NCBI GenBank assembly: GCA_022494885.1
Contig: JAGVSM010002371.1
Span: forward strand, 62,001-126,000
Direction of reading: 5' to 3'
From: Micrasema longulum
Taxonomy: Eukaryota; Arthropoda; Insecta; Trichoptera; Brachycentridae
Length of the DNA: 64,000 nucleotides
A program made the position numbers and the translations under genes. How positions within the stretch are numbered: the stretch's first letter is position 1; each line of letters opens with the position of its first letter. Positions 44,482-54,870 of the stretch are shown piece by piece. The notes beneath the pieces are model-generated. The model was not told the DNA's origin. It did no database searches and was given only the letters and a program-made list of their open reading frames with translations.

Positions 44482-45264
44482 ACAAAGGTCTACGATGTAT
44501 GCGAGGGAGGCGATTAGCTGATGAATGTCGATAAATCGAATGTGATGGTTTTTGAAAGAAATGAAAGTATGACTAAATGTGAAATCACTGTGAATGGAGT
44601 TATACTCGTACTAAAACAAGTAGAGGAATTTGTGTATCTGGGAAGTATGTTTACTAGGGATCGAATGACTGTAAAAGATATTGAAAGGAGGGTGAGTGCT
44701 GGAAATAGAGTGAACGGAGCACTTAAATCAATCTTGGCAAATAAATGTTTGTCGCAAGAGGCAAAATTAGCAGTTCACAATGGAGTCCTGGTCCCAGCCC
44801 TGATGTATGGGAGCGAAGTATGAGCTTGGAAAAACAGGGATGAAAGTAGGCTGAGTGCTGTCGAACTGCGATCTTTCAGGCGAATGTGTGGTAAAACTAT
44901 GTTCGATAGATGCACACATGTTGAGATCCATACCTTATGTAGGGTTGAAACAAGCATTATTGACAAAATCAAGAAAGGAGCTCTGCGCTGGTTTGAACAT
45001 GTAGAACGAATAGACAGCGAAAGAACTGCTAAGAATATTTACAATGCGAATGTTGATGGATGCAGAAATAGAGGTAGACCGAGAAAGATATGGCGTGACC
45101 AAATCCAACAAATGCTTGAAGATGGACATGTCAAAAGTCGGAATAATCGGCGTGCGTACATGAGAAAATGTATGAATGGAGAAGAAGCGAGATCTGTATG
45201 CAAATATAGAGTGATGTGGCGTTCTATCCTCTCTGCCTACCCTTACGGGGAAACGGCGTGATGG
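44482..45264 (+). pseudogene. RTE-like LINE, C-terminal 260 codons with two stops
   Basis: One frame reads VYDVCEGGD, TAG (44515-44517), LMNVDKSNVMVFERNESMTK, VEEFVYLGSMFTRDRMTVKD, IERRVSAGNRVNGALKSILA, then KLAVHNGVLVPALMYGSEV, TGA (44821-44823, where Trp is expected), AWKNRDESRLSAVELRSFRR, GALRWFEHVERIDSERTAKN, RNRGRPRKIWRDQI, KSRNNRRAYMRKCMNGEEAR and SILSAYPYGETA, ending at TGA. The blocks keep the order of the RTE-like C-terminus, and the frame is never shifted. The catalytic RT core and endonuclease are upstream and lost. The 3' end GCGTGATGG plus TTG repeats matches the sister copies at 31490 and 46585. Confidence 0.85.
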
Positions 45265-45270
45265 TTTGTT

Positions 45271-46179
45271 GTTGTTTTTTTTGTTATGAATTCTAGTGAA
45301 AAGGGAATGTTTGATTAATTACTAATAATCAATAAAAATAACTATAAGTAAATAACTCTTTATTTACATGGACTTTTTTCCTTAAAAATGGGTTCCTCGT
45401 CTTTATTGGAATATCTGTCAGAAAAAATGTCATTACGATTCCTGAACCTGTCAGTAAAAACTCTCCCTTGGAGTATTGCTTTACTAGTATATTGCCAATG
45501 CGCTCGATATGTTTTTAACAAAGGTGTTCATTGAAATGTTAAGCTTTTGATGTAAATAACTGCACCCATTTATCGACCCGTAAAATGTAATAACAACTTA
45601 TCACTCAGTTGGATCAGTCATTTATCATTGGGTAACTATGTTATGTTGCAAGTCATGCAATAACGGCAATCTCGCATACCTTTGTTAAAGCTCCTAGGAA
45701 TTCATAAAAATATTTCGTAAAATAACGTTAATTCTGAAATTATTAATTATATTGACAGTATCAATAATTATCACCACTTTCAAACTTCTCAAATCCACAG
45801 CCGGTGCCTTTTAATTTACAGAAAAATAAGAAAAATACCAATATTTATATTTTTTGGGCGAACCCGAGTAAGTTTTTTTAATTTTTTTTATTTATTTGGA
45901 CCCCTGCATTTAGTAGCCTTACGTGTCATGTACAAGGCTAAAGTACTTGCAAAAAATCGTTTTTTGTTTGTCATGGAAATGGGATGTTCGATCACTGATT
46001 TTGGTTTATTACCTTTATGAGTCCAATCACCATTGTTGAAAAGTTCAAGAACAATGGCGCGTGATAACTACTTTTAACTACAGTGTGGATATCTGTTAAG
46101 GATATTCCATCTTTCCTGCATTCATCATTCCTTAATTTAAACCTATATAGATAACTTATCATAGCTCCGTGTCCGGTAA
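45271..46179. other. no gene seen
   Basis: Unassigned AT-rich sequence. TTTATTTGGACCCCTGCATT near 45890 may be the end of a minus-strand LINE. Confidence 0.35.
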
Positions 46180-46306
46180 AAATTTGGGTCGTTTCGAAAG
46201 TACTGTGGTGATGATGACGGAAGTTTGCCGAGTAAGTTAGATTCGTTCTGACATTTCGGCTACCATTGCAGGAGCCATCTTCAGGGTAAACTGTATGTTT
46301 TGCCAA
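46180..46306 (-). other. possible Penelope-like element fragment
   Basis: The minus strand has CCTGAAGATGGCTCCTGCAA, TGGTAGCCGAAATGTCAGAA, then CGAATCTAACTTACTCGGC. The 'TGAAGATGGC...GCCGAAA.GTC' arrangement is one I associate with Penelope-like elements. No enzyme domain is visible, so the assignment rests on memory of this signature. Confidence 0.35.
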
Positions 46307-46584
46307 AAAACTTCATTCGCTCGATTCCATAGAACAAAAGTTTTTTTGTTTAACAACAAACAAGCAACGGACGGTTCGTCACTACGCTTGCTATTCTCGA
46401 TCAGAGTAACTACGGCCAGTTATTTTGTTATAAGCTGTTGCTTATTTTGTGATTGATAATTCTAGAACAGTTTTTTTTTCCGTATGGGTGCCTCTATAAG
46501 CTGACCGCAAATTATTACTCGTGAAGTTTATAACATCTCTAAAACTAATATAAACTTTCAATAACGTAACAAAATTTACAACCT

Positions 46585-47112
46585 TGGCAAATGAATGATT
46601 ATCGCAAGACGCAAAGTTAGCAGTTCACAACGGAGTCCTGGTCCTGACTCTGATGTATGGGAGCGAAAGTATAGACTTGACAAAGCAGGTAAAGTAGGCT
46701 GAATGCTGTCGAAATGCGAGCTCTCAGGCGAATGCGTGGTAAAACTACGTACAAAAGATGCACAAATGTCGATATCCATACATTATGTAAGGCTGAGATA
46801 AACATTATCAACAACATCAAGAAAGGGGTGCTGCGTTAGTTTGGACATGTAGAGCGAATGGACAGCGAGATAACGTCTTAAAATATTTACAATGCTAATG
46901 TTGATAAACGCAGAAAAAATGGAAGACCGAGAAAGACATGGCATGAACAAATCCAACAAATACTTGAAGATGGACATGTCAAAAGTCAGAATAATCGGTA
47001 CGCGTGCATGAGAAGATGTATGAATTTAGAGGAAGCGAGATATGTATGCAATGATAGATTGATGTAGTATTCTATCGTTTCTGCCTATTCTTACGGAGAA
47101 ACGGCGTGATGG
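46585..47112 (+). pseudogene. RTE-like LINE, decayed sister copy
   Basis: The DNA parallels 44730-45270: GCAGTTCACAACGGAGTCCT, GATGTATGGGAGCGAAAGTA, CGAATGCGTGGTAAAACTAC, TTTGGACATGTAGAGCGAAT, GGAAGACCGAGAAAGACATG, GATGGACATGTCAAAAGTCA and CTTACGGAGAAACGGCGTGA. Frameshifts and stops break the reading throughout. It is older than the 44482 copy. Confidence 0.8.
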
Positions 47113-47440
47113 TTTGTGTTTTTGTTGATTTGAAATATTTCAAGGCTTACAATATTATTTGCATAAAAAAGTTAAATATCATTCAATATTCGTCCCCATA
47201 AACTATGAACAAACACTTTTTTATAAGATGTTCAGACATAAGTGTTAAATACTATAAAAGTAAGTGAGCACAGACATAATACTGTATAAAATATACAAAA
47301 TAAAAATTGTCCAAAAAATTGCTACCATTTAAAATTTAGTCATTTAAAAATTACTCCTCCCGTGACGTTACTAGTTCTAGACGGTGTGTTTCGGATTCAT
47401 TTTCTTTTATTCAAGTGTCAAGCCATTCCTTTCTTTGATT

Positions 47441-47835
47441 CCGGTGGTCCTTGTTTTGAATCCCAATATACCTATTTCTCCCTGGCGGCGAGTCAAGAAA
47501 GCAACGCGTGACAACACAACAAATAACCGTACCGCGAACAACAACGAAAACCGTACCGCGAGCGTGACAGTGATTTCGAATCACCAACATATAAGAAAAC
47601 GTGCAAAGTGACCAGTGCAAACGATATCGGTGTCTTTCTGGACCAGTGCCAAAGGGAGGAAACCGTAAGTCCTTACTCCTTTCATTAATTCCAGGATTGA
47701 CACTGAAAACCATAACGTCAATTAGTTTACCTAAAATAAAACGTTCCCTGTTTTCTTCGAACACGCGTATCGCGAAAGGGCAGGCCTTGTTTTACAGTCC
47801 CGAGGTCGAAGGTATCGAGCATCCAACACGGTGAG
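47441..47835 (+). other. GC-richer leader- or exon-like stretch with splice-site-like motifs
   Basis: GC content rises relative to the flanks. A donor-like GTAAGT follows at 47665 (GGAAACC|GTAAGT). An acceptor-like TTGTTTTACAG ends at 47797. A 33-nt segment (47798-47830) ends at a second donor-like GTGAGT at 47831. Upstream, CCTGGCGGCGAGTCAAG (about 47480-47497) could be a primer-binding-site-like TGGCGG after an LTR end. So it may be the first exons of a host gene or the leader of an LTR retrotransposon. No long reading frame decides between them. Confidence 0.35.
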
Positions 47836-48419
47836 TTCTGCTGATTGGTGACTTGGCTTCCCGGAAAGCGGAAATCTATTACAAAATTCTATCATTGGTT
47901 GATTCGGAAGAATTTGTGACGAAGTTTAAAATCGTTTATTTTTATAATAATATTTTAATTTTTTTATTATACATTTTCGAGATACTTCTCAGTACAACTA
48001 AATGCTCCATTTTGTATCACGTTTATGAAAGCGTTTTTATATCCGATACCCCGTAGCTTCTTGATGTGCAGTAATGCAAAAATAAAACAAAAATATATTA
48101 ATAAAAATAAGGTTTCTGTCTATGACACGTTGATGCGGTTTTAATCGTTAAGAATGAAATATTCCAACATCGACCTAACACGGTCTCGTTAAGTCATTAG
48201 TGTATAGAACGAGAGTTAAGTCATTAGTGTATAGATCATCCGGTCATGTGGTCCATATAATTGCCTTAATAATTCTGCATAATAAACCTCAACACCACCT
48301 TTGGTTTTCAATCAACGTTTTCTAAGCCGAGTTTTCATTCACTCGATAATTAGCAATCTCAATTTGATTAATTTTCCCGTTCAATAATATTAAATCAATA
48401 AATTGAGATCAGTTAATTC
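47836..48419. other. no gene seen
   Basis: Unassigned. A short direct duplication (TTAAGTCATTAGTGTATAGA) lies at 48190-48240. Confidence 0.4.
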
Positions 48420-49021
48420 AATGAAAAATTCAGTGCAACGGGAAATTGGAAATGAAATATGTTTTTTTATTGCCTTAAAAATTAATTAATTTCTTTTGTA
48501 CGGCGAAGTGTCTCGAAAATAAATGAAAAAATAATTCAGTCGAAATACTTTGAATAACGTCATGAGTTCTGGTGAATCAACCAATGATAGAGTTTTGTGA
48601 TATATATCCGGTTTACAGGAAGCCAATTCACCAATCAACAGAACTCACAGACTAGAACTGAAAGAACTATAAGAGCCGGGTTGTGGTCCCGTGGCTAGTG
48701 TTGCGGACTCACGGATCAGAGGTCCGAGGTTCGCAGCGTTGGCACCCCACTCTACCACAACTTAGTTCCCATTTTCTAATAGTGAGTTATTTACAACTCT
48801 TTGGGAATGGCCCCAAATTTAAATAATTCGATAAATCGTGAGAACGCAAATATTTCTTTTTCAAAAAAAAAACTTGTGACGTCACTGGTGGAGTTATTTC
48901 AAAATTAAAAAAACTTAAAAATGTTATATTGCTGATAGTAGGATACACAAAAATATTTCTTTTTTATTATTTTATTTACAGTATGTTAACAAATAAAAAA
49001 ACGAACGCACCAAACTTCTTA
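48420..49021 (+). mobile_element. TIR MITE family X, copy 2, split by a SINE
   Basis: It starts AATGAAAAATTCAGTGCAAC, GGGAAATTGG and continues TTTGAATAACGTCATGAGTT, TATATCCGGTTT. After the SINE it resumes with GGAGTTATTTCAAAATTAAA and AACAAATAAAAAAACG and ends near CACCAAACTTCTTAACTC. Relative to copy 1 the central part is displaced by a roughly 200-bp insertion. Confidence 0.7.
48672..48873 (+). mobile_element. tRNA-derived SINE, lineage G, full length (nested)
   Basis: GAGCCGGGTTGTGGTCCCG, GGCTAGTGTTGCGGACTCAC, GGATCAGAGGTCCGAGGTTC (decayed B box GGTTCGCAGCG), ACTCTACCACAACTTAGTTC, TTCTAATAGTGAGTTATTTA, CAACTCTTTGGGAATGGCCC and GTGAGAACGCAAATATTTC. This is the reference copy for the seven lineage-G members I found. 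It lies within MITE X copy 2. Confidence 0.8.
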
Positions 49022-49029
49022 ACTCTATT

Positions 49030-49130
49030 GATGTTCAAGAATGGTCGAAATGTGAATGTTAGATCCACTGTTTTGCGTGATCACTTAAATTAGTCAAAAG
49101 TAGGTCAGAGCTCTGTAAATGTCTATTTTT
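49030..49130 (+). mobile_element. foldback-family fragment (decayed)
   Basis: ATGGTCGAAATGTGAATGTT, GTGATCACTTAAATTAG and TCAGAGCTCTGTAAATGTCT follow the order of the foldback arm with many substitutions. Confidence 0.4.
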
Positions 49131-49210
49131 ATTTTCATATTCTTTTCTTTAAAAAACAAATGTTTGTGTTTTTTGGGAAATACATATACTATCTATTGTT
49201 TCGAATTGTC

Positions 49211-49425
49211 GGCCTCGCGGTGTAATGGTCAGTGCATTAGCCTGGCATGCAAGAGGTCTCGGGTTCGATTTCCGACATAGTTGATGTGAAATATTTATTT
49301 AAAAGGGTGTTTTCACACTAGAATATTTCAAAGTCCCTGGTCTGGTATCTGAAGCCTAAGACTGATCATCTTACCTTCATGAAACAAAAATAATCAAGGT
49401 ACGCTACGATTGGTGTAATAAATTA
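49211..49425 (+). mobile_element. tRNA-derived SINE, lineage C
   Basis: GGCCTCGCGGTGTAATGGTC (A-box region), CATGCAAGAGGTCTCGGGTT, CGATTTCCGACATAG (B box GGTTCGATTTC), TTTTCACACTAGAATATTTC, CCTAAGACTGATCATCTTAC and GCTACGATTGGTGTA. Both promoter boxes are well preserved. The tail present at 8440-8490 is replaced by a LINE-like tail from 49426. Confidence 0.75.
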
Positions 49426-49710
49426 AGACTCCTTATTTCTGTCTGCGATACGATCCAACTTAATATTTAATGATGCTCACACTTATACACATCTGAACAC
49501 TTAATCCTACTCTAATACACATAAACACACATCTACTCTTAATCTCATACAAATACACATAAACACACCCTTTTGTTGTAACACAATTTAATAATATGAA
49601 TGATTCTTATTTAGAAACTTTGCTGGTCTTTCTTTTAAACTGTATTTTTTTTAATGGTACTATATTATTGTCGACTGTTTGTTCCTTTAAAATAAATAGA
49701 TAAATATTTA
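49426..49710 (+). mobile_element. LINE-like 3' UTR with CA-rich tract
   Basis: TACACATAAACACACATCTA, CAAATACACATAAACACACC, TTATTTAGAAACTTTGCTGG, TCTTTCTTTTAAACTG and AAAATAAATAGATAAATATT resemble 53590-53860 (TATTTAGAAACTTCCCTGGC and GGTAAATAAGTC). No coding remains. Confidence 0.45.
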
Positions 49711-50033
49711 TTTTTTCGAATTCGCACACTGTCTGACAGAAAATAAGCATAATTTTAACAAAGACAGTGGGTTAAAGGTTTAAACCCGAACATTAAAACT
49801 AGTTAACATAAAAAAAGCGACCAATAATAACAATACAAGTAAAGATCATTCCCCATAGTAACTAAGTGCAAAATATTGAATTTTATCTCCCCTCTAACAA
49901 AAAATACCACTTGACAAAGATTTGATTAATACTACCATATATATTAGACTTAAGACTCTTTTAAAATGAGATTAATTTTCAATTCCTCATTATACCTCTA
50001 ATAAAGTGAACGTATGGCTACAAAACCGGTTAG

Positions 50034-50399
50034 TATTGAAGAAGTTCAGTGTATTTTCCGTATTTTTTTATTTGTTCATAGACCAAAAAAAAAATTTTTA
50101 ATTTTGAAATATTGTTTGTCGATTTATTATTTTTTTGTGTTTCTGAAATAATTCCACGTGTGACGTCAGAGGTTCTTCTTTGTCAGTTCTCCCGATTGGT
50201 TCGTTTACATGAACCAGTGACGATCAGTTTATATGAACCAGTGACGTCGTTCAAAGTATTGCGTTTAAAAAAAATATTTTTCATTATTTTTTTCGTACAT
50301 TTTCAAAAAACTTTACTGTAAAATTTAATGCTTTAATTTTAACCGCGCGCAAGAAAACTTTTTTTGAATCAATTTCCCGTAGGTCTGAAGTTCCTTATT
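50034..50399 (-). mobile_element. TIR MITE family X, copy 3
   Basis: The ends ATTGAAGAAGTTCAG at 50034 and CTGAAGTTCCTTATT at 50399 match the family termini. The interior in reverse carries CCTACGGGAAATTG, TTGCGCGCGGTTAAAATTAA and GAACGACGTCACTGGTTCAT. A local duplication of ATGAACCAGTGACG occurs at 50210-50250. Confidence 0.75.
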
Positions 50400-51094
50400 C
50401 TATAAATAATAAGTGTTAAAAAACGAAATGCTTTTATTTTCATTATATAATGAATAACCGCAAAGTTAGTGCTTCAAATATAAATTTAATTTAGATTTTT
50501 TAGCGACTAATGATTGTACACAATGTCGTTTGTGTAAACTTGCCCAAAAAGTAAACCAAACAAAGACAATAAATCTAAGGCTATTATAATAATATTATAC
50601 TCATTCAACTAATACAGGCTTGGCTATTATTAACCTTGAAATGGGGTCAAGTATCATCATTATTATGAGGTTTTGTTTTTTTTAGCATGATTTCACTTTT
50701 ATTGTTTAAAAAAACCACGTTGTTCAATTTGTATGCAGAGTTTTGTTTCTATTTATACCTAAATGATTATAAAATTGTGCCGTAAAACTGATCATCTCAG
50801 TATAAAAATCACGATTTCTTATGATCGTGTTATATAGATCCAATCAAGTTTAGATTTCTTTCTTTTTCCGATATTTTGACATTATTTCCGTGGTTATTTC
50901 AGGATGATGTTATGTGATTTGTCAAACTCTAAAAAAGGTTACTGCAATAGAGGTTAAAATGTCGGAAAAGGAGAAAAACTAAACCACAAATATCTACGCA
51001 CGCTGAAGGTTTAATATTATTTTGTAACCTTTCTTAATTTGAAAGAGTTACGTTGGCATGTTTTTTAAAAAGAAACATTTGCGCTCCAATGACC
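50400..51094. other. no gene seen
   Basis: The first 100 bp (ATAATGAATAACCGCAAAGT, TAGTGCTTCAAATATAAATT) resemble 12950-12995. The remainder is unassigned. Confidence 0.4.
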
Positions 51095-51244
51095 AAACTG
51101 AATATTTGTGTTTTAGCGGCCATTTTCAACGAGTAAATAAACATCTATTAGAAGGTGGGAATTGTATTGCTCTAGAGCGGGGTGCGAACCTTGGACCTTT
51201 GATCCGCGAGTTCACGACACCTAGCAACGGGACCACAACCCGAT
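51095..51244 (-). mobile_element. tRNA-derived SINE, lineage G
   Basis: The minus strand reads ATCGGGTTGTGGTCCCGTTG, CTAGGTGTCGTGAACTCGCG, GATCAAAGGTCCAAGGTTCG (B box GGTTCGCACCC), then GCGGTCTAGAGC-like body and TTTACTCGTTGAAAATGGCC. The overlapping plus-strand frame at 51058-51279 is a by-product. Confidence 0.7.
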
Positions 51245-51999
51245 TAATTGGTTTTTCTTGTGAAAGAAGCGTTTTTTAAATCGTGAAACGTTATTATTTT
51301 CCAAATGTGTCGTGTTATCAAATTATTATAATGTACTTTCTTGTATTACACCCGTGGTCATTTTTCATTTCATTTGTGCTTTTGCCATGAAAAATAATAG
51401 AAAAACTTCACCAAATGAACAGTAGATGTCACCAATGAAAATTTTCAAAAAATGTAAAATGACGCAACTGAATATTAAATAATACATTATTGTGATTACA
51501 AATACCCAGCAATAAATAAAATACATCGAATTAAGAATGAGACTGCCAACTTTGTATAGCGTCGTCTCTGTCCCAGGAGTTCGGTATCTGTATAGATGCA
51601 TAGATATATAAGAAAGACGACGCTCTACAAAGCCGCAGTTTGCCGATTACGCCAGCAGTCTCTTTCTTAAGCCCGATGTACTTTATTAAATGCTGGCTAC
51701 TGTACCTTTCTTTACTTGCTTAATTATATTCTTATTACATCCGCCTGGAAAATAGACACTTCAATGCTTTCCAAAACGTAATTAATAAATTAATACGAGT
51801 CAAAGAGACTAAAAAAAACGGTTTTAGCTGCAAACTTTAAAAAATTTGAATATTTCGAACAACTATTGCTCCTATTCCTTATGTTTCTTATATTTCTTAC
51901 TATAATTGAGTGAATTTCTAGAAAACATAACTCAATTATCATTTCAATTATGCTTTAATATATATTTTTTCTCTTTCTGATGATTTAAATCATGCTCTT
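51245..51999. other. no gene seen
   Basis: Short inverted blocks near 51545-51640 (TTTGTATAGCGTCGTC and GACGACGCTCTACAAAG) form a possible imperfect stem. No gene recognised. Confidence 0.4.
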
Positions 52000-52370
52000 A
52001 TTTTGTGTTATATTTTTTTTTTTTTTTTTTACTACTATATTATACTATTATTTTGTTGATTTTAATGATACCACTATTTTGTATATTTGAATATGCGTGA
52101 TCCTTAATTTGTATAATTTATATTTAAAAAAATATTTCTGATTATCTTTTTTGCATTGTATTCTTTGGAATTTGATTATTTATTACATTTACCTTTTTTT
52201 CTAGATTGTGATTCTATGTCATTATAATTTGATCTAATTAATTTTACCATGTATTTTTATTGTTATTTATTGTGGCTTGACACGGGCATAGTCTAAAAAG
52301 CCTTAATAAGTTCATAAATATTTAATTTTGTAATTTTGAATGAATAAATAAATAAATAAATAAATAAAGT
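52000..52370 (+). mobile_element. LINE 3' UTR and (AAAT)n tail
   Basis: TATTGTGGCTTGACACGGGC, ATAGTCTAAAAAGCCTTAAT and AAGTTCATAAATATTTAATT precede six or seven AAAT units (52342-52368). This looks like a plus-strand Jockey-like 3' end. The coding portion is missing. Confidence 0.5.
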
Positions 52371-52445
52371 AATATAAAAGTATCGTAAATAATATTCTTT
52401 TATTTTTTTATCTGACATTTCTTATGTGGACATTTATTCGATTTT

Positions 52446-52530
52446 AAGTTTTGTTACGTACTTGTTAGCGCAACAAGGAACTAGGCAAGAGGTATCGGAT
52501 TCGATTTCCAACGTCGTGCATTAATATGAA
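52446..52530 (+). mobile_element. SINE lineage C, head portion
   Basis: GGCAAGAGGTATCGGATTCG, ATTTCCAACGTCGTGC and AATATGAAAT match the B-box side of the 49211 copy. It directly abuts the next SINE. Confidence 0.5.
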
Positions 52531-52690
52531 ATCGGTGTATGGTCCCGTGGCTACTGTTGCGGACTCACAGATCAGAGGTTCGAGGTTCGATCCCTACTTA
52601 ACTCCAACTTGATTCTAAAAGTGAGGTATTTTCAACTTGTTAAAGATGGCCCCAACGTGGAATATTTGGTTCAATCACAAAAATGTAAAT
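52531..52690 (+). mobile_element. tRNA-derived SINE, lineage G
   Basis: GTATGGTCCCGTGGCTACTG, TTGCGGACTCACAGATCAGA, GGTTCGAGGTTCGATCCC (B box intact), AACTCCAACTTGATTC, AAAGATGGCCCCAACG and AATATTTGGTTCAATCACAA. Confidence 0.7.
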
Positions 52691-52779
52691 CTATATTGGA
52701 AGTCAGATGGCAGAAAAGACCATTTGTAATTTTCAAAAATGTTCAGGACCGCTGAAATACTGCTCAATTTCATGACTTT

Positions 52780-53490
52780 AATCAGCAAACTTAAATATTT
52801 CAATGTTACTTTTCAATTATAAATTACCATTTTTAACTCTTGTGTGGCTGTGATGTCACACTAGTCGACATACGACACAAGACTTGATATATCTCTCATT
52901 TTTTTTAAATTATGAATTCGTATTTTTTGTAATCATCAAATGGACGTTTTCACACCTGATTTGCAAAGTAAAATTTGTATAACTATGTTTAGTGTTAATA
53001 CAAAAAATATTTATCCTTGCTACGCGAAGAACGAATGTCCGCTAATTCAACAAAACATCTATACAGATACCTTATACAAGAGAGAGCACGAATATAAAAG
53101 TCATAACAAGGAAAACAGAGACTCTGTTCTGCGGCGGGTGTCGTCTAAAACAGATTTAGTCTTCAGTCGGTTGATGGCAATGATGGGGGACGCACGCGCG
53201 TAGCGTGAGCGGCGTATTTCTGATTTCAAATTTAATTTGCTATAACATAGCAAAATTATATGTTTATTCTCATACATTGTGGAAAAGGAATTATTAAACA
53301 GTATGTCTATATGTTATTCATTTTTTTCAAATATTCAAACTTTAGAATATTCACTAGTGGTAACACGATGTTACATCACCGCGCGCAAAGGGATTATTTA
53401 CCACAGTCTTTTAAGAGTTAATGATGCTGTTTTTTTTCTATGTGTAATTACTGAAATATTTACTAAAACTTTTGAAAACTAAAAAACATT
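52780..53490 (+). repeat. dispersed repeat Y, copy 2
   Basis: The reverse complement of the repeat at 19880-20420. In order: TTTTTAACTCTTGTGTGGCT, GTGATGTCACACTAGTCGAC, TTTTCACACCTGATTTGC, CGCGAAGAACGAATGTCC, AAAACAGAGACTCTGTTCTG, GATGGCAATGATGGGGGACG, GTGGTAACACGATGTTACAT and TTTACCACAGTCTTTTAAGA. This copy has an 87-codon open frame (52940-53203, starting MDVFTPDLQSKICITM) whose N-terminus is echoed in copy 1 (MEILTPDLGCKICLTM). I recognise no domain. Confidence 0.65.
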
Positions 53491-53589
53491 TAAAAAAACA
53501 GATGTGCTCTTCTGGCATCTGCCTACCGATATAAATATGTACATTTAAATTAATAAGTAAATAAAAATAAAAAGATTGATGCACAGATT

Positions 53590-53652
53590 TTATTTTTACA
53601 CAAATTCATACCAACTGACATCAAAATATACTCAAAAATACACAAAAACACA

Positions 53653-53689
<37 letters not shown>

Positions 53690-53860
53690 ATATATATATA
53701 TATATATACGCACGCACACATTTAAAAATGTACCTTAATATAATAGGTGTGATTTTTATTTAGAAACTTCCCTGGCCTGTCTTTAAATCTTATCTTTATT
53801 TTGTAATTTAATCGTTGTTACTGTATGTTTCGGTAAATAAGTCAATCTGTAAATATTTTA
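53590..53860 (+). mobile_element. LINE-like 3' UTR with TA microsatellite
   Basis: A CA-rich run, a (TA)n block at 53655-53708 interrupted by GTG, then ACGCACGCACACATT and TATTTAGAAACTTCCCTGGC, CTGTCTTTAAATC. It is related to 49426-49710. Confidence 0.5.
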
Positions 53861-54002
53861 AGGAACTCAAGTTCATGTCATAATTGATCAAAATTTGCTA
53901 CGATTATTTTTGGTCTTATTGACCATTATTGGGTGCAATTGATATTCAGAAGATGTTAGGATCTCTCTCAACTAATGATTTCATTTTATTGATTGAGTTG
54001 CA

Positions 54003-54060
54003 GTGTAGCTGACAGTAGCAACTTAATAATTATTATAGTCAGTGTCAGTGTCAGCTACAC
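54003..54060. repeat. short inverted repeat
   Basis: GTGTAGCTGAC (54003-54013) and GTCAGCTACAC (54050-54060) pair perfectly across 36 bp. Confidence 0.7.
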
Positions 54061-54443
54061 CGAACTCCGAGGAGTTAACACCGACCCAGACCTTCGACTT
54101 GAAACTTGCAACTCAACATCAGCCGATATAATATTTACAGTAGACGAGGCTATTTGCTGAAACAAGATTATTTAAACATCACACAACTTGGTTTTCATTT
54201 TAAAAATAGAAAGATAAACTATAGTCAGCTCTTTTAACAGCAGAAAAACAACAATCAATGCATATTTTAAACTTATCAATCAATTGATATTTTAAGAATT
54301 TGTACTTTTTTTAAAAGAAAAAATGGAAGTCTAGACATTTTACTATGAAAAAGAATCTATAAATCTTGGGTACAGGATACAGTTTTTGGCACTATAAAAG
54401 ATTAAAATTTATTTCAACAAATACGGAATACATTTTTGTGAAG

Positions 54444-54870
54444 TCAATGTGGAAGTCTAGGCATTTACAGGGCTTATAACGTGTCATTAGCTGGTTTAAG
54501 TGGCCATTTTACACATTGTGTAACATTCACCATTCTGCCCATGTTTAAACATCCGCATTTCCTCAACTCCTCCATCTGTTGACTTTTGTGAATTAAAAGA
54601 GCTGAAACCTTTATCACGTGGGTGAGATTCGTCCGGCTGAACCAAATTACCTAGTAGGTGTGTGGATGTTCAAACATGGGCCGAATAGTGAATGTAACAC
54701 AGTGTGTAAAGTGGCCACTTAAACTAACACAGGTCATAAGCCCTGTAAATGCCTAGACTTCCATATTCCCTTCTCAGAAATGTTTTCTCTCTCAGTTGAA
54801 ATAAATTAAAATATGAATAACTCCCAAGGGAGGAAATCTAGCCAGTCTGCAAGCATTTGGACATATTTTA
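54444..54870. mobile_element. foldback element, second complete-looking copy
   Basis: The left arm (minus sense) has GTGGAAGTCTAGGCATTTAC, AGGGCTTATAAC, TGGTTTAAGTGGCCATTTTA and CACCATTCTGCCCATG. The right arm (plus sense) has CATGGGCCGAATAGTGAATG, TAACACAGTGTGTAAAGTGG, GGTCATAAGCCCTGTAAATG and CCTAGACTTCCATATTCCC. A central segment (GAGCTGAAACCTTTATCACG, TGGGTGAGATTC) matches 12375-12405 in reverse. It ends near TTTGGACATATTTTAATGC. Confidence 0.7.

Noticed and set aside
45992..46306. A 104-codon minus-strand protein
   Set aside because: The N-terminal part overlaps a repeated non-coding signature (TGAAGATGGC...CGAAATGTC), so the frame is likely incidental.
47411..47764. A 117-codon minus-strand protein
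   Set aside because: It overlaps the leader/exon-like stretch whose splice-like motifs lie on the plus strand; the GC-richer composition is enough to keep an antisense frame open.
51058..51279. A small host protein frame
   Set aside because: It is the antisense of a lineage-G SINE; the residues follow the SINE sequence.
53655..53708. CRISPR-like or satellite array
   Set aside because: It is a simple TA microsatellite with one GTG interruption.
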